This document shows positions 17,182 to 28,133 of a DNA stretch of 64,000 nt, piece after piece (within the stretch, counting starts at the first letter, position 1; each line of letters begins with the position of its first letter). Origin of the DNA: Billgrantia zhangzhouensis (GTDB lineage Bacteria > Pseudomonadota > Gammaproteobacteria > Pseudomonadales > Halomonadaceae); contig NZ_JABFTT010000015.1 in NCBI RefSeq assembly GCF_021404465.1, positions 50,144-114,143 of the forward strand, in the 5' to 3' direction. The notes under the pieces were generated by a model. The model was not told the origin of the DNA, made no database searches, and saw only the letters and a list, made by a program, of their open reading frames with translations. A program made the translations under genes and the position numbers.

Positions 17182-17258
17182 TGGTCGGAGTAGCAGGATT
17201 CGAACCTACGACCTCTGCCTCCCGAAGGCAGCGCTCTACCAAGCTGAGCTATACTCCG
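17182..17258 (-). tRNA. proK: tRNA-Pro (anticodon CGG)
   Basis: The minus strand folds into a full cloverleaf: acceptor CGGAGTA/TACTCCG, D-arm with AGCTCAGCTTGGTAGAGC, anticodon stem CTGCC/GGCAG with loop TTCGGGA (anticodon CGG at loop positions 3-5), T-arm with GGTTCGAATCC, discriminator A and encoded CCA (77 nt). It reads CCG proline codons. The decayed zinc-ribbon gene and accessory block lie on its 3' side, the side used by tRNA-targeting integrases, but no duplicate of the tRNA end was found. Confidence 0.97.
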
Positions 17259-17323
17259 TTGTGCGTTTCGAGCTGCCACGAAAGGTCGCCCGATACCGGC
17301 TCTCCGGAAGCCGACGGATGGGC

Positions 17324-17351
17324 ATTATACGCAAAACCTTCGTCCTTGCAA
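17324..17351 (-). promoter_or_regulatory. Sigma70-type promoter of tRNA-Pro
   Basis: On the minus strand TTGCAA (-35) is followed by 16 bases and a perfect TATAAT (-10). A GC-rich GCCCATCC discriminator follows, typical of stringently controlled stable-RNA promoters. It lies about 65 bases upstream of the tRNA. Confidence 0.7.
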
Positions 17352-17379
17352 GCCCCTGTGGCCAGGGGGGGCGTGCCGC

Positions 17380-18387
17380 TCAGCTCTGGCGCTCCACGGC
17401 GAGCCGGGCCAGGTTGGCCATGCTGTCGCGATAGCGGCTGGGTGGGAGAAAGTCGAGCTGCTCAAGTGCCTTGGCCGACATCTCCTCGGCCCGTGCGCGG
17501 GTGTAGTCCAGTGCGCCGGTGTCGCGCACGATGGCAAGCACTGCGTCCAACTGCTCGAGCCCGCCATGGCGAATGGCCTGGCGAATGGTCTTGGCCTGAT
17601 CGGGGGTGCCGGCGGCCATGGCCTGGATCAGCGGCAGGGTCGGCTTGCCCTCGGCGAGGTCGTCGCCCACGTTCTTGCCCATGGTTTTGGCGTCGCCTTG
17701 GTAGTCGAGCAGGTCATCCACGAGCTGGAACGCCAGGCCCAGGTAGCGACCGTAATATTGTAGTGCCGCTTCCTGCTGCGGGTCGGCTTCGGCCAGGATG
17801 GCGCCGCTATGGGTGGCTGCTTCGAACAGCATGGCGGTCTTGCCCTGGATGGTCTCGAAGTAGACCGCTTCGTCGATGTCGGGGTTGCCCACGTTGGTCA
17901 GCTGTTGCACCTCGCCCTCGGCGATCACGCAGGTGGCACTGGAAAGAACGTCCATAATCCTGAGCGAGCCGATTCCTACCATCATCTGGAAGGAGCGGGA
18001 GTAGAGGTAATCGCCTACCAGCACCGAGGGGGCGTTGCCCCAGGCTTCGTTGGCGGTGGCCCGGCCGCGGCGCATGTGGGACTCATCGACCACGTCGTCG
18101 TGCAGCAGGGTCGAGGTGTGCATGAACTCGATCAGCGTTGCCAGCGAGATGTGCTTGTCGCCCTCGTAGCCCAGGGCGCGGGCCGCGAGCAATACCAGCA
18201 GGGGGCGCAGACGCTTGCCGCCGCTGGCAATGATGTATTGGCCGATGGTTTCCACCAGCGGAACCCGCGAAGCCAGCTGTTCCATGATGGTGCGGTTGAC
18301 CGCGGCAAAATCGTCGGCGACCGCTGCATGGAGCGACGAGGCGGAGGTGTTGCTGTCAGACGAGCGGGTAGAGGCGTTGGCTGGCAT
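17380..18387 (-). CDS. ispB: Octaprenyl diphosphate synthase (trans-polyprenyl synthetase)
   Basis: 335 residues. Both aspartate-rich motifs are present: LLHDDVVDESHMRRG (first DDxxD, about 94-98) and LVDDLLDYQGD (second, about 222-226), plus GGKRLRP near 57-63. It extends farnesyl diphosphate to the polyprenyl side chain of ubiquinone. It is divergent from rplU-rpmA, the usual gammaproteobacterial arrangement of ispB with these ribosomal genes. Confidence 0.95.
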   Translation of the reverse strand: MPANASTRSSDSNTSASSLHAAVADDFAAVNRTIMEQLASRVPLVETIGQYIIASGGKRLRPLLVLLAARALGYEGDKHISLATLIEFMHTSTLLHDDVVDESHMRRGRATANEAWGNAPSVLVGDYLYSRSFQMMVGIGSLRIMDVLSSATCVIAEGEVQQLTNVGNPDIDEAVYFETIQGKTAMLFEAATHSGAILAEADPQQEAALQYYGRYLGLAFQLVDDLLDYQGDAKTMGKNVGDDLAEGKPTLPLIQAMAAGTPDQAKTIRQAIRHGGLEQLDAVLAIVRDTGALDYTRARAEEMSAKALEQLDFLPPSRYRDSMANLARLAVERQS

Positions 18388-18544
18388 GGGGCAGTGTCAT
18401 CGGGCTGTGGGCCGGCCTGCCGGACTTTGGCGGTGGCCTTGGGTTGCGGGTCATGCTATGGCCCCCCCAAGAGAGCGTCAAGCTATGCTGCGGTGGGCCC
18501 CGGGATACTGCTAGCGCCAATCCGTACACAAGGCTTGGGGCCGC

Positions 18545-18573
18545 TTGAATGGTGTGCAGCGCGCGGTTATAAT
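18545..18573 (+). promoter_or_regulatory. Sigma70-type promoter of rplU-rpmA
   Basis: TTGAAT at 18545-18550, a 17-base spacer and a perfect TATAAT at 18568-18573, about 107 bases upstream of the rplU start. A GC-rich discriminator follows, as expected for ribosomal operons. Confidence 0.75.
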
Positions 18574-18679
18574 GCGCGGCCCACTCATCACGCTCCCTGT
18601 CAGATGGCTGCCGAAAGGGGCGCCACTCGAAGCAGGTCGATGAAGAGCCAACCCCGATGAGTTCTGGAGAGATACGCAC

Positions 18680-18991
18680 ATGTATGCAGTAATCAAGAGC
18701 GGTGGCAAGCAGTACCGCGTTCAGGAAGGCCAGACTCTCAAGCTCGAGAAGCTGGAAATCCCGACTGGCGAAACCGTCGAGTTCGATCAGGTGCTGTTGG
18801 TTGCCGATGGAGATAACGTGACCGTTGGCGCTCCGCTGGTCGATGGTGCCAAGGTGGCTGCCGAGATCGTCTCCCACGGCCGTGGCGAGAAGATCCGCAT
18901 CATCAAGTTCCGTCGCCGCAAGCACCACATGAAGCGTCAGGGCCACCGTCAGTGGTTCACTGAAGTCAAGATCACCGGGATTTCCGCCTAA
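18680..18991 (+). CDS. rplU: 50S ribosomal protein L21
   Basis: 103 residues starting [18 protein letters not shown], the near-invariant L21 N-terminus, with the C-terminal [16 protein letters not shown] 23S rRNA-binding segment. GGAGAG precedes the ATG. First gene of rplU-rpmA-(obgE). Confidence 0.99.
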   Translation: MYAVIKSGGKQYRVQEGQTLKLEKLEIPTGETVEFDQVLLVADGDNVTVGAPLVDGAKVAAEIVSHGRGEKIRIIKFRRRKHHMKRQGHRQWFTEVKITGISA

Positions 18992-19023
18992 GCGGCTTCC
19001 CCTTAACGAGCGAGGACTTTGCA

Positions 19024-19281
19024 ATGGCTCATAAGAAGGCAGCCGGTTCTACCCGTAACGGCCGCGATTCAGAATCCAAACGCCTTGGTGTCAAGCTGTA
19101 TGGTGGCCAGGCCGTCACCGCCGGCAACATCATCGTGCGTCAGCGTGGCACCAAGTTCCATGCCGGCACCGGCGTGGGAGTCGGCCGCGACCACACTCTG
19201 TTCGCTCTGAGCGATGGTGTGATCAAGTTCGAGACCAAGGGGCCGAAGAACCGCAAGTTCGTCAGCGTCGTCTCCGCCTGA
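19024..19281 (+). CDS. rpmA: 50S ribosomal protein L27
   Basis: 85 residues with the signature [17 protein letters not shown]-terminus that reaches the peptidyl transferase centre, and [11 protein letters not shown]. 32 bp after rplU; an intrinsic terminator follows at 19304. Confidence 0.99.
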   Translation: MAHKKAAGSTRNGRDSESKRLGVKLYGGQAVTAGNIIVRQRGTKFHAGTGVGVGRDHTLFALSDGVIKFETKGPKNRKFVSVVSA

Positions 19282-19303
19282 GAACGCTCGAACCGGTAGA
19301 TGG

Positions 19304-19331
19304 AAGGCCCCGCTCAGGCGGGGCCTTCTTG
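19304..19331 (+). terminator. Intrinsic terminator after rpmA
   Basis: Perfect 10-bp stem AAGGCCCCGC / GCGGGGCCTT with loop TCAG, then CTTGT. The T-run is short, so some readthrough into obgE 35 bases later is likely. Confidence 0.8.
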
Positions 19332-19365
19332 TATCATGACGGTAGAGACCGTCGGGAGAGTCACA

Positions 19366-20559
19366 ATGCAGTTCGTCGACGAAGCCTCGATCATCGTGGA
19401 GGCCGGCAGGGGCGGCAATGGTTGCCTTAGTTTCCGCCGCGAGAAATACGTGCCCAAGGGTGGTCCCGATGGCGGCGACGGCGGGCATGGTGGCAGTGTC
19501 TACCTGGTTGGGGACGACGCCCTCAACACGCTGATCGATTTCAAGTACCAGCGCTTCTATCAGGCCGAGAGCGGGCGTCCCGGCCAAGGGCGCCAGATGA
19601 GTGGTCGAGCCGGCAGCGATCTGGTGGTCAAGGTGCCGGTGGGCACCACGGTGATCGACGAGGACACCCTCGAAGTGATTGCCGACATCACCGAGATCGG
19701 CCAGCAGGTGCTGGTGGCCCAGGGTGGCCGCCGCGGGCTCGGCAATATTCATTTCAAGTCGTCGACCAACCGGGCGCCGCGCAAGACCACGCCGGGTACC
19801 GACGGTGAGCGGCGCAACCTGCGCCTGGAGATGAAGGTGATGGCCGACGTCGGCCTGCTGGGCATGCCCAACGCCGGCAAGTCGACCCTGATCCGCTCGG
19901 TGTCCGCGGCCAAACCCAAGGTGGCCGATTACCCCTTCACGACGCTGGTGCCCAACCTCGGTGTGGTCAAGCTGGGCATGCACGAACATTTCGTGATGGC
20001 CGACGTGCCGGGGCTGATCGAGGGTGCTTCCGATGGCGCCGGGCTGGGGTTGCGTTTCCTCAAGCACCTGACCCGCACCCGCCTGCTCTTTCATGTGGTC
20101 GACGTGGCGCCGTTCGACGAGTCGGATCCTATCGAGGTCGCCCGTGCCATTGCCCATGAACTCGAACAGTTCTCACCGACCCTGGCCGAGCGCCCGCGCT
20201 GGCTGGTGCTCAACAAGCTCGACCTCGTGCCGGAAGAGGAGAGCGAGGCGCGAATAGCAGCCATCGTCGAGGGGCTTGGCTGGGAAGGGCCGGTGTTCCG
20301 CATCTCGGCAATCAGCGGAGAAGGCACCGATGCCCTGGTACAGGCGGCGCACCGCTGGCTCACCGAGCAGCGCCGGCTGGAAAACGAGGATGAGGAGGCC
20401 GCCGAGCGCGAGCGCGAGATACGTGAGCGCATGGAGGCCGAGGCGGTGGCGCGCACCGAGGCGCGGTTGGGTCGTCGGCGCAAGCGCCACGATCAGGACG
20501 AAGATGACGATGACTTCGATGATGGTGATTACGACGTCGAGGTCGAATACGCCCCCTAG
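19366..20559 (+). CDS. obgE: Obg-family ribosome-assembly GTPase
   Basis: 397 residues: glycine-rich Obg domain (about 1-158: [20 protein letters not shown]), then a G domain with P-loop GMPNAGKST (about 165-173), G3 [10 protein letters not shown] and G4 NKLD. The acidic C-terminal tail ([15 protein letters not shown]) is typical of the family. It acts in late 50S assembly and ppGpp signalling. ATG 19366 matches the conserved MQFVDEA start. Confidence 0.97.
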   Translation: MQFVDEASIIVEAGRGGNGCLSFRREKYVPKGGPDGGDGGHGGSVYLVGDDALNTLIDFKYQRFYQAESGRPGQGRQMSGRAGSDLVVKVPVGTTVIDEDTLEVIADITEIGQQVLVAQGGRRGLGNIHFKSSTNRAPRKTTPGTDGERRNLRLEMKVMADVGLLGMPNAGKSTLIRSVSAAKPKVADYPFTTLVPNLGVVKLGMHEHFVMADVPGLIEGASDGAGLGLRFLKHLTRTRLLFHVVDVAPFDESDPIEVARAIAHELEQFSPTLAERPRWLVLNKLDLVPEEESEARIAAIVEGLGWEGPVFRISAISGEGTDALVQAAHRWLTEQRRLENEDEEAAEREREIRERMEAEAVARTEARLGRRRKRHDQDEDDDDFDDGDYDVEVEYAP

Positions 20560-20725
20560 GTTGGAACACTGGCTGCGCTCGGCCATATGGCGTTACACCT
20601 TGGCTCAAGAGGCTCATTTGCAACAGCAAACTCCGCTCTTTCGCCAAGGTTTGTCTAGTCTGGCCATCGCTCGCGCAGTGTCTCAAGGTTGGGGAATCGC
20701 AGCAGCCTTGTTGGAGAGTGAACAG

Positions 20726-21862
20726 GTGAGCAACGAGCGGGTACCAGGTCGCGAGGCGCTGCGTGGCGCTCGCCGGGTAGTGGTGAAGATCGGCAGCGCG
20801 TTGTTGACCAACGATGGGCGCGGGCTCGATGAAGCGGCCATTGGTGGCTGGGTGGATCAGATCGCCGCGCTGCATCGTCAGGGTCTCGAAGTGGTGCTGG
20901 TGTCGTCGGGCGCCGTGGCGGCCGGCATGGTGAGGCTGGGCTGGCAGGCCCGGCCTTCGGCCGTGCATGAGCTGCAAGCCGCGGCGGCGGTGGGCCAGAA
21001 CGGCCTGACCCAGTGCTACGAGCACCACTTCGCGCGCCATGGCCTGCTCACTGCCCAGGTGTTGCTGACCCACGACGACCTCTCTAACCGCAAGCGCTAC
21101 CTCAATGCCCGCTCGGCGCTACGTACCTTGGTCGACCTGCGCGTGGTGCCGGTGATCAACGAGAACGACACCGTAGTCACCGACGAGATCCGCTTCGGCG
21201 ACAACGATACCCTGGGCGCGTTGGTGGCCAACCTGCTCGAGGCCGAGGCGCTGGTGATTCTCACCGACCAGGAGGGGTTGTTCGACGCCGATCCGCGCCA
21301 TAACCCGGCGGCCAAGCTGATTCAAGAAGGCCGCGCCGACGATCCGGCGCTGGCGGCGGTGGCCGGCGGCGGTGGTGTGCTGGGCCGTGGTGGCATGACC
21401 ACCAAGGTGCAGGCGGCGCGCCTGGCGGCCCGCTCCGGTGCCGTCACGGTGATTGCCAGCGGGCGCCAGCCCGAGGTGCTGACCCGGTTGGTCGAGGGCG
21501 AGCGACTGGGCACGCTGTTATGCCCGGAAGAAGCGCCGATGGCGGCGCGCAAGCGCTGGTTGGCCGGCCAATTGCAGGTGCGTGGCAGCCTGACGCTGGA
21601 CGCCGGCGCGGTCAAGGTATTGCGTGGCAGCGGATCGAGCCTGCTGGCGGTAGGCGTCAAGGCGCTGACGGGCGACTTCGTGCGCGGCGACATGGTGCTG
21701 TGTCTCGACGAGCAGGGCGAACGGATCGCCAAGGGGCTGGTGAACTATGGCGCCGACGAAGCTCGCCGTATCCTCGGCCAGCCGAGTCACCAGATAGAGG
21801 CGATCCTGGGTTACATGGAGGCGCCCGAGTTGATCCATCGCGACAACCTCGTCGTGCTGTGA
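20726..21862 (+). CDS. proB: Glutamate 5-kinase
   Basis: 378 residues from GTG 20726: amino-acid-kinase domain ([48 protein letters not shown]) and a C-terminal PUA domain from about 285. It phosphorylates glutamate as the first step of proline synthesis, important for osmoadaptation in halophiles. The activity is normally feedback-inhibited by proline. proB next to obgE is a common pseudomonad/halomonad arrangement; proA is not in the window. Confidence 0.96.
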   Translation: MSNERVPGREALRGARRVVVKIGSALLTNDGRGLDEAAIGGWVDQIAALHRQGLEVVLVSSGAVAAGMVRLGWQARPSAVHELQAAAAVGQNGLTQCYEHHFARHGLLTAQVLLTHDDLSNRKRYLNARSALRTLVDLRVVPVINENDTVVTDEIRFGDNDTLGALVANLLEAEALVILTDQEGLFDADPRHNPAAKLIQEGRADDPALAAVAGGGGVLGRGGMTTKVQAARLAARSGAVTVIASGRQPEVLTRLVEGERLGTLLCPEEAPMAARKRWLAGQLQVRGSLTLDAGAVKVLRGSGSSLLAVGVKALTGDFVRGDMVLCLDEQGERIAKGLVNYGADEARRILGQPSHQIEAILGYMEAPELIHRDNLVVL

Positions 21863-22014
21863 GGCAGTATACATGGGCCCTGTAGCATGACGCCGGGTAC
21901 CTGTGGTAGTATGCGCCATCCTCTCAGACACGGCCCGTCGACAACCTTCGGGTTGACGCCATGGCCAGACCGGCTGGGAAGTGAAATTTTCAGGCCGGAC
22001 AAATTGTTATCGAT

Positions 22015-22034
22015 GCCGCCCCCGACCGGGCGGC
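22015..22034 (+). promoter_or_regulatory. Hairpin in the rpsT mRNA leader
   Basis: GCCGCCC-CCGACC-GGGCGGC, a perfect 7-bp stem about 25 bases upstream of the rpsT GTG; a smaller CAACC-TTCG-GGTTG hairpin lies near 21940. It could serve S20 autoregulation of its own translation, which is known in E. coli, but the structure itself is not shown to be homologous. Confidence 0.4.
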
Positions 22035-22059
22035 GTTAAAGTTTTCCAGGAGATAGTCA

Positions 22060-22326
22060 GTGGCAAACAGCAAGCAAGCCCGCAAGCGTGCCCGTCAGGC
22101 GGAAGGCCGTCGTGTTCTGAAGGCGAGCCAGCGCGCCATGGTGCGCACCTACGTGAAGCGCGTCATCAAGGCCATCAACGGTGGCGATCACGCGATTGCC
22201 ATGGCCGAGTTCCTGAAGGCACAGCCGGTCATCGATCGCATCGCCGACAAGGACGTGCTCTCCAAGAAGAAGGCTGCACGCCTGAAGAGCCGCCTGAACG
22301 CGCGAATTAAGGCGCTGGCTGCGTAA
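22060..22326 (+). CDS. rpsT: 30S ribosomal protein S20
   Basis: 88 residues, MANSKQARKRARQAEGRR..., basic helical hairpin, ending NARIKALAA. It starts at GTG with CAGGAG upstream; non-AUG starts are common for rpsT and limit its translation. Confidence 0.99.
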   Translation: MANSKQARKRARQAEGRRVLKASQRAMVRTYVKRVIKAINGGDHAIAMAEFLKAQPVIDRIADKDVLSKKKAARLKSRLNARIKALAA

Positions 22327-22390
22327 AGCCGGACGCCTTGGAGATATTGCGAGCGTTAGTGCCCCAATGCCTGCGCATCGTGATCTCTTG

Positions 22391-22417
22391 AAAAAACCGG
22401 CTTAGGCCGGTTTTTTT
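22391..22417 (+). terminator. Intrinsic terminator after rpsT
   Basis: AAAAACCGG-CTTAGG-CCGGTTTTTTT: perfect 9-bp stem with A-run and 7-T run; usable in both directions. Confidence 0.9.
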
Positions 22418-22472
22418 GTGCCTGCCAAGCGGGATGATCCACATCGAACGAGTCTGGTGAGGAAAGCAGAAG

Positions 22473-24092
22473 GTGACGGAACGCGAGCAGTTGCCCAAGC
22501 CCGGGGAAGCGGCGCCGCTCACGGTGGCCGATGACGACCGGGCCATTGCACCCAAGGCCGGGGGGCTGATGCGCTCCGGTCTGGTGGTGGGGGCCATGAC
22601 CATGCTGTCGCGGGTCATGGGGCTGGTGCGTGATGTGGTGGTGGCGACCCTGTTTGGTGCCGGCAGCGGTGCCGATGCCTTTTTCGTCGCCTTCAAGATT
22701 CCCAACTTCATGCGCCGGCTGTTTGCTGAAGGCGCCTTCAACCAGGCCTTCGTGCCGGTGCTTTCCGAATACGCCACTCGCGGCAGCAAGCGTGAGGTGC
22801 GCGAACTGCTCGACGCCGTGGCCGGGAGTCTTACCGCGGTGCTGGCGCTGATCACCGCCCTGGCCATGCTCGCCGCGCCCTGGCTGGTGTGGCTCTTCGC
22901 CCCAGGCTTTGGCCGCGATCCGGCCAAGCTAGCGCTCACCGCCGACATGCTGCGGCTGACCTTCCCCTACCTGTTGCTGGTCTCTCTGACGGCCTTCGCC
23001 GGCAGCGTGCTCAACACTTGGAATCGTTTCGCCGTGCCGGCCTTCACGCCGGTACTGCTCAATCTCTCGCTGATCGGGGCCGCCGTACTACTCACGCCGC
23101 TGATGAGCGAGCCGGCCATGGCGCTGGCCTGGGGCGTGCTGATCGCTGGTGTCGCCCAACTTGCCTTCCAGGTGCCGTTCCTCACGCGCCTGGGGTTGAT
23201 GCCGCGCCCGTGGCCCAACTTCGCCCACAGCGGGGTGAAGCGCATCCTGGTGCTGATGGCCCCGGCCCTGTTTGGTGTCTCGGTATCGCAGATCAACCTG
23301 TTGCTGGATACCGTGCTGGCCTCGTTGCTCACACCCGGCAGTGTTTCGTGGCTCTATTACTCCGACCGCTTGGTGGAACTGCCGCTGGGGGTGTTCGGCA
23401 TCGCCATCGGTACGGTGATCCTGCCGGCGCTCTCCAAGCGTCACGCCGAACAGTCGGGCGAGCACTTCGCCGCCATGCTCGACTGGGCAGTGCGTGCCGT
23501 GTTGCTGCTGGGCTTGCCGGCGGCGCTGGCGCTGGCGATCCTGGCCGAACCGCTGCTGATCTCGCTGTTCCACTACGGCGCCATGACCGAGCACGACATC
23601 GCCATGGCGGCGATGAGCCTGCGCGCCTACGCTTTCGGCCTGGTCGCCTTCATGCTGATCAAGGTGCTGGCGCCGGGCTTCTTCGCCCGCCAGAACACCA
23701 AGACCCCGGTGAAGGTCGGCATCATCGCCATGGTAGCCAACATGGTGTTCAACCTGATCCTGATCTGGCCGCTGGCTCACGCTGGCCTGGCCCTGGCCAC
23801 GGCGCTGTCGGCCTTCCTCAATGCTGGGCTGCTGGGTTGGCTGCTGCATAAGCAGGGCGTATTGGTGTTTCAGCCTGGCTGGGGCCGCTATGCCGTGCAA
23901 CTGGTCGGCGGCTGCGTGGTGATGAGCGTGGGCCTGGCCTGGCTGGCGCCGGACTGGCAGCAGTGGCTCGGGTGGGGCGTATGGGCTCGAGTGCAGTGGC
24001 TGGCGCTGCTGGTAGTGGTCGGAGCGGTCGTGTACTTCGCCTGGTTGGCGGCGCTGGGCGTCAGGCCGCGGCATTTCCGTATGCGGGGGTGA
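22473..24092 (+). CDS. murJ: Lipid II flippase MurJ
   Basis: 539 residues, about 14 transmembrane helices of the MVF family, beginning in earnest at SGLVVGAMTMLSRVMGLVRD. It contains FGAGSGADAFFVAFKIPNF and RRLFAEGAFNQAFVPV, conserved MurJ strings with the cavity arginines. It translocates lipid II to the periplasmic face for peptidoglycan synthesis. Start GTG 22473; a later start at about 22569 would also keep all helices. The first 30 residues are hydrophilic. Confidence 0.96.
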   Translation: MTEREQLPKPGEAAPLTVADDDRAIAPKAGGLMRSGLVVGAMTMLSRVMGLVRDVVVATLFGAGSGADAFFVAFKIPNFMRRLFAEGAFNQAFVPVLSEYATRGSKREVRELLDAVAGSLTAVLALITALAMLAAPWLVWLFAPGFGRDPAKLALTADMLRLTFPYLLLVSLTAFAGSVLNTWNRFAVPAFTPVLLNLSLIGAAVLLTPLMSEPAMALAWGVLIAGVAQLAFQVPFLTRLGLMPRPWPNFAHSGVKRILVLMAPALFGVSVSQINLLLDTVLASLLTPGSVSWLYYSDRLVELPLGVFGIAIGTVILPALSKRHAEQSGEHFAAMLDWAVRAVLLLGLPAALALAILAEPLLISLFHYGAMTEHDIAMAAMSLRAYAFGLVAFMLIKVLAPGFFARQNTKTPVKVGIIAMVANMVFNLILIWPLAHAGLALATALSAFLNAGLLGWLLHKQGVLVFQPGWGRYAVQLVGGCVVMSVGLAWLAPDWQQWLGWGVWARVQWLALLVVVGAVVYFAWLAALGVRPRHFRMRG

Positions 24093-24142
24093 GAGGGCCC
24101 TCTCGGCATGGGAGCCGGAAGCCCAGTGAAGCGGATCGTCGG

Positions 24143-24171
24143 CTGTCAAGGGGACAGGGGTTCGCTATAAT
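24143..24171 (+). promoter_or_regulatory. Sigma70-type promoter upstream of ribF
   Basis: CTGTCA (4 of 6 to -35), 17-base spacer, TATAAT at 24166-24171, about 47 bases before the ribF ATG. Confidence 0.6.
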
Positions 24172-24217
24172 CTTCCCCTTTGTACGTTTTTCAACCAGAA
24201 GGCTTAGCGAAGACTGA

Positions 24218-25279
24218 ATGGAAGTCATTCGAGGACTGCACAATCTGCGCGACGAGCATCGCGGCTGCGTGGCCACCATCGGCAACTTCGATGGCGTGCA
24301 CCGCGGCCACCAGGCGATTCTCGACCAGTGCCGCGAGCAGGCCTCGAAGCTGCGCCTGCCAGTCACCGTGGTCGTGTTCGAACCCCAGCCCCGGGAGTTC
24401 TTCGCCGGCGATCAGGCGCCGCCACGGCTGACCCGCCTGCGCGAGAAAGTCCGTCTGTTGGGCGAGAGCGGGGTGGACTACGTGCTCTGCCTGCCGTTCA
24501 ACGAGCGCCTGCGCAGCCTCACCGCGGTGGAATTCATCGATCTGGTGCTGGTCGCAGGGTTGGGCGTGCGTCATTTGGTGGTGGGCGACGATTTTCGCTT
24601 CGGCTGTGATCGCAGTGGCGACTTCAACCTGCTGGCGGAGGAGGGTGAGCGGCGCGGCCCCGAGGGGTTCGGTGTCGAGCATACCCGCACTTTTACGCTG
24701 GACGATGAGCGGGTCTCCAGCACTCGGGTGCGCACCTTGCTGGCCAGCGGCAACTTTGCCCAAGCGTCCAGGATGCTGGGGCGCCCGTACCGCCTGGCAG
24801 GGCGTGTGGTGCCCGATCAACAGCGTGGGCGTACCATCGGCGTGCCCACCGCCAACCTGCCGCTGCCGCGCCTGCCCCTGGCGTTGCGCGGCGTGTATGC
24901 GGTGGTGACCGAGCTGCCCGATGGCAGGCGTCTCACCGGCGTGGCCAATGTCGGCTGGCGGCCTACCGTGGGCAGCGACAGGCCGGTGCTCGAGGTGCAT
25001 CTGTTCGATTTCGACGGTGACCTCTACGGCAAACGGCTCACGGTGTTTCCCTGTGCGAGGCTGCGCGGTGAGGTGAAGTTCGATGACTTCACGGCGCTCA
25101 AACAGCAGATCATGGTCGATCAGGCCCGTGCTTGCCGCTTCTTTGCCAACCCGGAGCATGCGACCGGGGAGCTTGGCCTGGCAGACGACACCCTTCCCTT
25201 GGCTTCGGCGCCGCTGGCGCGCGAAACCACGAATTTCGAATCCTCGGCGGGACGTTCCGCCGACCAAGACGACGGCTGA
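24218..25279 (+). CDS. ribF: Bifunctional riboflavin kinase / FMN adenylyltransferase
   Basis: 353 residues. The N-terminal FAD synthetase domain contains [16 protein letters not shown] (about 20-35, nucleotidyltransferase HxGH-type motif) and [14 protein letters not shown]; the C-terminal riboflavin kinase domain has [10 protein letters not shown]. It makes FMN and FAD, needed by several flavoenzymes in this window. The last ~35 residues are not conserved. It ends 10 bp before ileS and probably shares its transcript, the common ribF-ileS-lspA-fkpB-ispH order. Confidence 0.96.
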   Translation: MEVIRGLHNLRDEHRGCVATIGNFDGVHRGHQAILDQCREQASKLRLPVTVVVFEPQPREFFAGDQAPPRLTRLREKVRLLGESGVDYVLCLPFNERLRSLTAVEFIDLVLVAGLGVRHLVVGDDFRFGCDRSGDFNLLAEEGERRGPEGFGVEHTRTFTLDDERVSSTRVRTLLASGNFAQASRMLGRPYRLAGRVVPDQQRGRTIGVPTANLPLPRLPLALRGVYAVVTELPDGRRLTGVANVGWRPTVGSDRPVLEVHLFDFDGDLYGKRLTVFPCARLRGEVKFDDFTALKQQIMVDQARACRFFANPEHATGELGLADDTLPLASAPLARETTNFESSAGRSADQDDG

Positions 25280-25289
25280 CTCCCAGGAT

Positions 25290-28133
25290 ATGAGCGACTA
25301 CAAGCACACACTGAACCTGCCCGAAACCGACTTCCCCATGCGCGGCAACCTGCCTCAGCGCGAGCCCGGTAGGGTGTCGCAGTGGCAGGACATGAAGCTC
25401 TACCAGCGCCTGCGTGAAGAGCGTCGCGGCCGCGAGACCTTCGTGCTGCACGACGGCCCTCCCTACGCCAACGGCAGCATCCACATCGGTCACGCCGTCA
25501 ACAAGATTCTCAAGGACATCATCGTCAAGTCGAAGAATCTTGCCGGCTTCGATGCTCCCTACGTGCCTGGCTGGGATTGCCATGGCCTGCCCATCGAGCA
25601 CAAGGTGGAAACCACTCACGGCAAGCACCTCGAGCCCGAGCAGGCGCGGGCACTGTGCCGCGAGTACGCTGCCTCGCAGATCCAGACCCAGCTCACCGAC
25701 TTCGTGCGCCTGGGCGTGATCGGCGACTGGGACAACCCCTACCGTTCGATGGACTATGCCAACGAGGCGGGCGAGATCCGTGCGCTGGCCGACATGGTCG
25801 CCGCCGGCTACGTATTCAAGGGCCTGAAACCGGTCAACTGGTGCTTCGACTGTGGTTCGGCACTGGCCGAGGCCGAGGTGGAGTATCAGGACAAGAAGTC
25901 CGATGCCATCGACGTGGCCTTCCCGGCCGCCGACGAGGCCAGACTGGCCGCCGCCTTCGGCCTGGCCGAGCTGCCCAAGCCCGCCGCCATCGTTATCTGG
26001 ACCACCACGCCCTGGACCGTGCCAGCCAACCAGGCGCTCAACGTGCATCCCGAGTTCACCTACGCCCTGGTCGATACCGGCGAGCGCCTGCTGGTGCTGG
26101 CTGAGGAACTGGTCGAGAGCTGCCTGGAGCGTTATGAGCTTCAGGGCGAAGTGATCGCCACCGCCAAGGGCCAGGCGCTCGACCTGATCGAATTCCGTCA
26201 TCCGTTCTATGATCGTCTCTCGCCGGTCTACCTGGCCGACTACGTCGAGTCCGAGGTGGGCAGCACCGGTATCGTCCACTCGGCACCGGCCTACGGCGTC
26301 GACGACTTCGTCACTTGCCGCGCCCACGGTATGGCGTTCGAGGAGATCAAGAGCCCGGTGCAGGGCAATGGCGTTTATGCCGACGATCTGCCGTTCTTCG
26401 GCGGCCAGATGATCTGGAAGGCCAACCCGCAGATCGTCGACAAGCTGCGCGAGGTCGGTGCACTGCTGGCGCACAAGGTCATCACCCACAGCTACATGCA
26501 CTGCTGGCGCCACAAGACCCCGGTGATCTATCGCGCCACGGCGCAGTGGTTCGTGGGCATGGACGTCAAAGACAAGGACGGGCGCACTCTGCGCGAGCGC
26601 GCCCTGGAGGGCATCGAGGCGACCCAGTTCACGCCGGCCTGGGGCCAGGCGCGGCTGCACGCCATGATCGCCAACCGTCCCGACTGGTGTATCTCGCGCC
26701 AGCGCAACTGGGGCGTGCCGATCCCCTTCTTCCTGCACAAGACCACCGGCGAGTTGCACCCGCGCACCGTCGAGCTGATGGAGGAGGCCGCCAAGCGCGT
26801 CGAGCGCGAGGGCATCGATGCTTGGTTCCGCCTCGATCCTACCGAGCTGCTGGGCGACGAGGCGGCCCAGTACGAGAAGGTTACCGATACCCTTGACGTG
26901 TGGTTCGACTCGGGCACCACTCACCGTCACGTGCTGCGTGGCTCGCACCCCCACGGCCACGAGAGCGGCTCGCGTGCCGACCTCTACCTGGAGGGCTCCG
27001 ACCAGCACCGCGGCTGGTTCCACTCCTCGCTGTTGACCGGCTGTGCCATCGACGGCCACCCGCCGTACCGCGGCCTGCTCACCCATGGCTTCACCGTCGA
27101 CGCCCAGGGCCGCAAGATGTCCAAGTCGATGGGCAACGTGGTGGCGCCGCAGGAGGTGATGGACAAGCTGGGTGCCGACATCCTGCGCTTGTGGGTCGCC
27201 TCCACCGACTATTCGGGCGAGATGGCGGTCTCCGACGAGATCCTCAAGCGCACCGCCGACGTCTACCGGCGCATCCGCAACACCGCGCGCTTCCTGCTGG
27301 CCAACCTCAACGGCTTCGATCCAGCCCGCGACAGCGTAGCCTTCGACGACATGCTGGCGCTGGACCAGTGGGTGGTGGATCGTGCCGCCCAGCTCCAGGC
27401 CCGCATCGAGAAGGCTTATGAGGAGTACCGCTTCCTCGACGTCTACCAGCAGGTGCACACTTTCTGTTCGCGTGAGCTCGGCGGCTTCTATCTCGACGTG
27501 ATCAAGGATCGCCAGTACACCACCCAGGCCGATTCCCTGCCCCGGCGCAGCTGCCAGACGGCCCTCTACCACGTGGTCGAGGCACTCTCGCGCTGGGTGG
27601 CACCGATCCTCAGTTTCACCGCCGAGGAGATCTACGAGAATATCCCCGGCAACAAGGGCGACAGCGTGCTGCTCGAGACCTACTACGAGGGTCTCTCGAC
27701 CCTGGCGCCGAATGCCGAGATGGGGCGCGAGTTCTGGGAACAGGTGCTCGAGGTCAAGCAGGCGGTCAACAAGTGTCTGGAAGATGCGCGTAACGCCAAG
27801 GTGATCAAGGGCAGCCTGGCCGCCGAGGTGACCCTGTTCGTGGACGACGAACTCCATGCCACCCTGGCCAAGCTGGGCGAAGAGCTGCGTTTCGTGATGC
27901 TGACCAGTGAGGTGCGCCTGGCACCGCTGGCGGAGGGCCAGGACATTGACGGTGCCGAGGCCACCGAGCTGGCGGGCCTGAAGGTGGCGGTGGCTGCCAG
28001 CTCGCACCAGAAGTGCGAGCGCTGCTGGCACCATCGCGAGGACGTGGGCAGCCACGCCGGGTACCCCGACCTCTGCGGTCGCTGCATCAGCAACCTGCCG
28101 GAGGGCGCCGGTGAGGTTCGCCACTATGCGTAA
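25290..28133 (+). CDS. ileS: Isoleucyl-tRNA synthetase
   Basis: 947 residues, class I. HIGH at 65-68 ([12 protein letters not shown]), KMSKS at 609-613, an intervening CP1 editing domain, and a C-terminal zinc site CERCWHH...CGRC. Start ATG 25290 ([19 protein letters not shown] is the conserved N-terminus). It charges tRNA-Ile and edits valine. Its end overlaps the lspA start by 8 bp. Confidence 0.98.
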   Translation: MSDYKHTLNLPETDFPMRGNLPQREPGRVSQWQDMKLYQRLREERRGRETFVLHDGPPYANGSIHIGHAVNKILKDIIVKSKNLAGFDAPYVPGWDCHGLPIEHKVETTHGKHLEPEQARALCREYAASQIQTQLTDFVRLGVIGDWDNPYRSMDYANEAGEIRALADMVAAGYVFKGLKPVNWCFDCGSALAEAEVEYQDKKSDAIDVAFPAADEARLAAAFGLAELPKPAAIVIWTTTPWTVPANQALNVHPEFTYALVDTGERLLVLAEELVESCLERYELQGEVIATAKGQALDLIEFRHPFYDRLSPVYLADYVESEVGSTGIVHSAPAYGVDDFVTCRAHGMAFEEIKSPVQGNGVYADDLPFFGGQMIWKANPQIVDKLREVGALLAHKVITHSYMHCWRHKTPVIYRATAQWFVGMDVKDKDGRTLRERALEGIEATQFTPAWGQARLHAMIANRPDWCISRQRNWGVPIPFFLHKTTGELHPRTVELMEEAAKRVEREGIDAWFRLDPTELLGDEAAQYEKVTDTLDVWFDSGTTHRHVLRGSHPHGHESGSRADLYLEGSDQHRGWFHSSLLTGCAIDGHPPYRGLLTHGFTVDAQGRKMSKSMGNVVAPQEVMDKLGADILRLWVASTDYSGEMAVSDEILKRTADVYRRIRNTARFLLANLNGFDPARDSVAFDDMLALDQWVVDRAAQLQARIEKAYEEYRFLDVYQQVHTFCSRELGGFYLDVIKDRQYTTQADSLPRRSCQTALYHVVEALSRWVAPILSFTAEEIYENIPGNKGDSVLLETYYEGLSTLAPNAEMGREFWEQVLEVKQAVNKCLEDARNAKVIKGSLAAEVTLFVDDELHATLAKLGEELRFVMLTSEVRLAPLAEGQDIDGAEATELAGLKVAVAASSHQKCERCWHHREDVGSHAGYPDLCGRCISNLPEGAGEVRHYA

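Noticed and set aside
17182..17258. Integration-site duplication of the tRNA-Pro 3' end
   Set aside because: No second copy of the T-arm or acceptor sequence was found by eye between 4000 and 17180, and no integrase gene is visible.
25110..28124. 1004-codon open frame on the minus strand opposite ileS
   Set aside because: Shadow of a GC-rich gene: it mirrors the ileS codon pattern, has no domain resemblance, no ribosome site, and ileS is certain.
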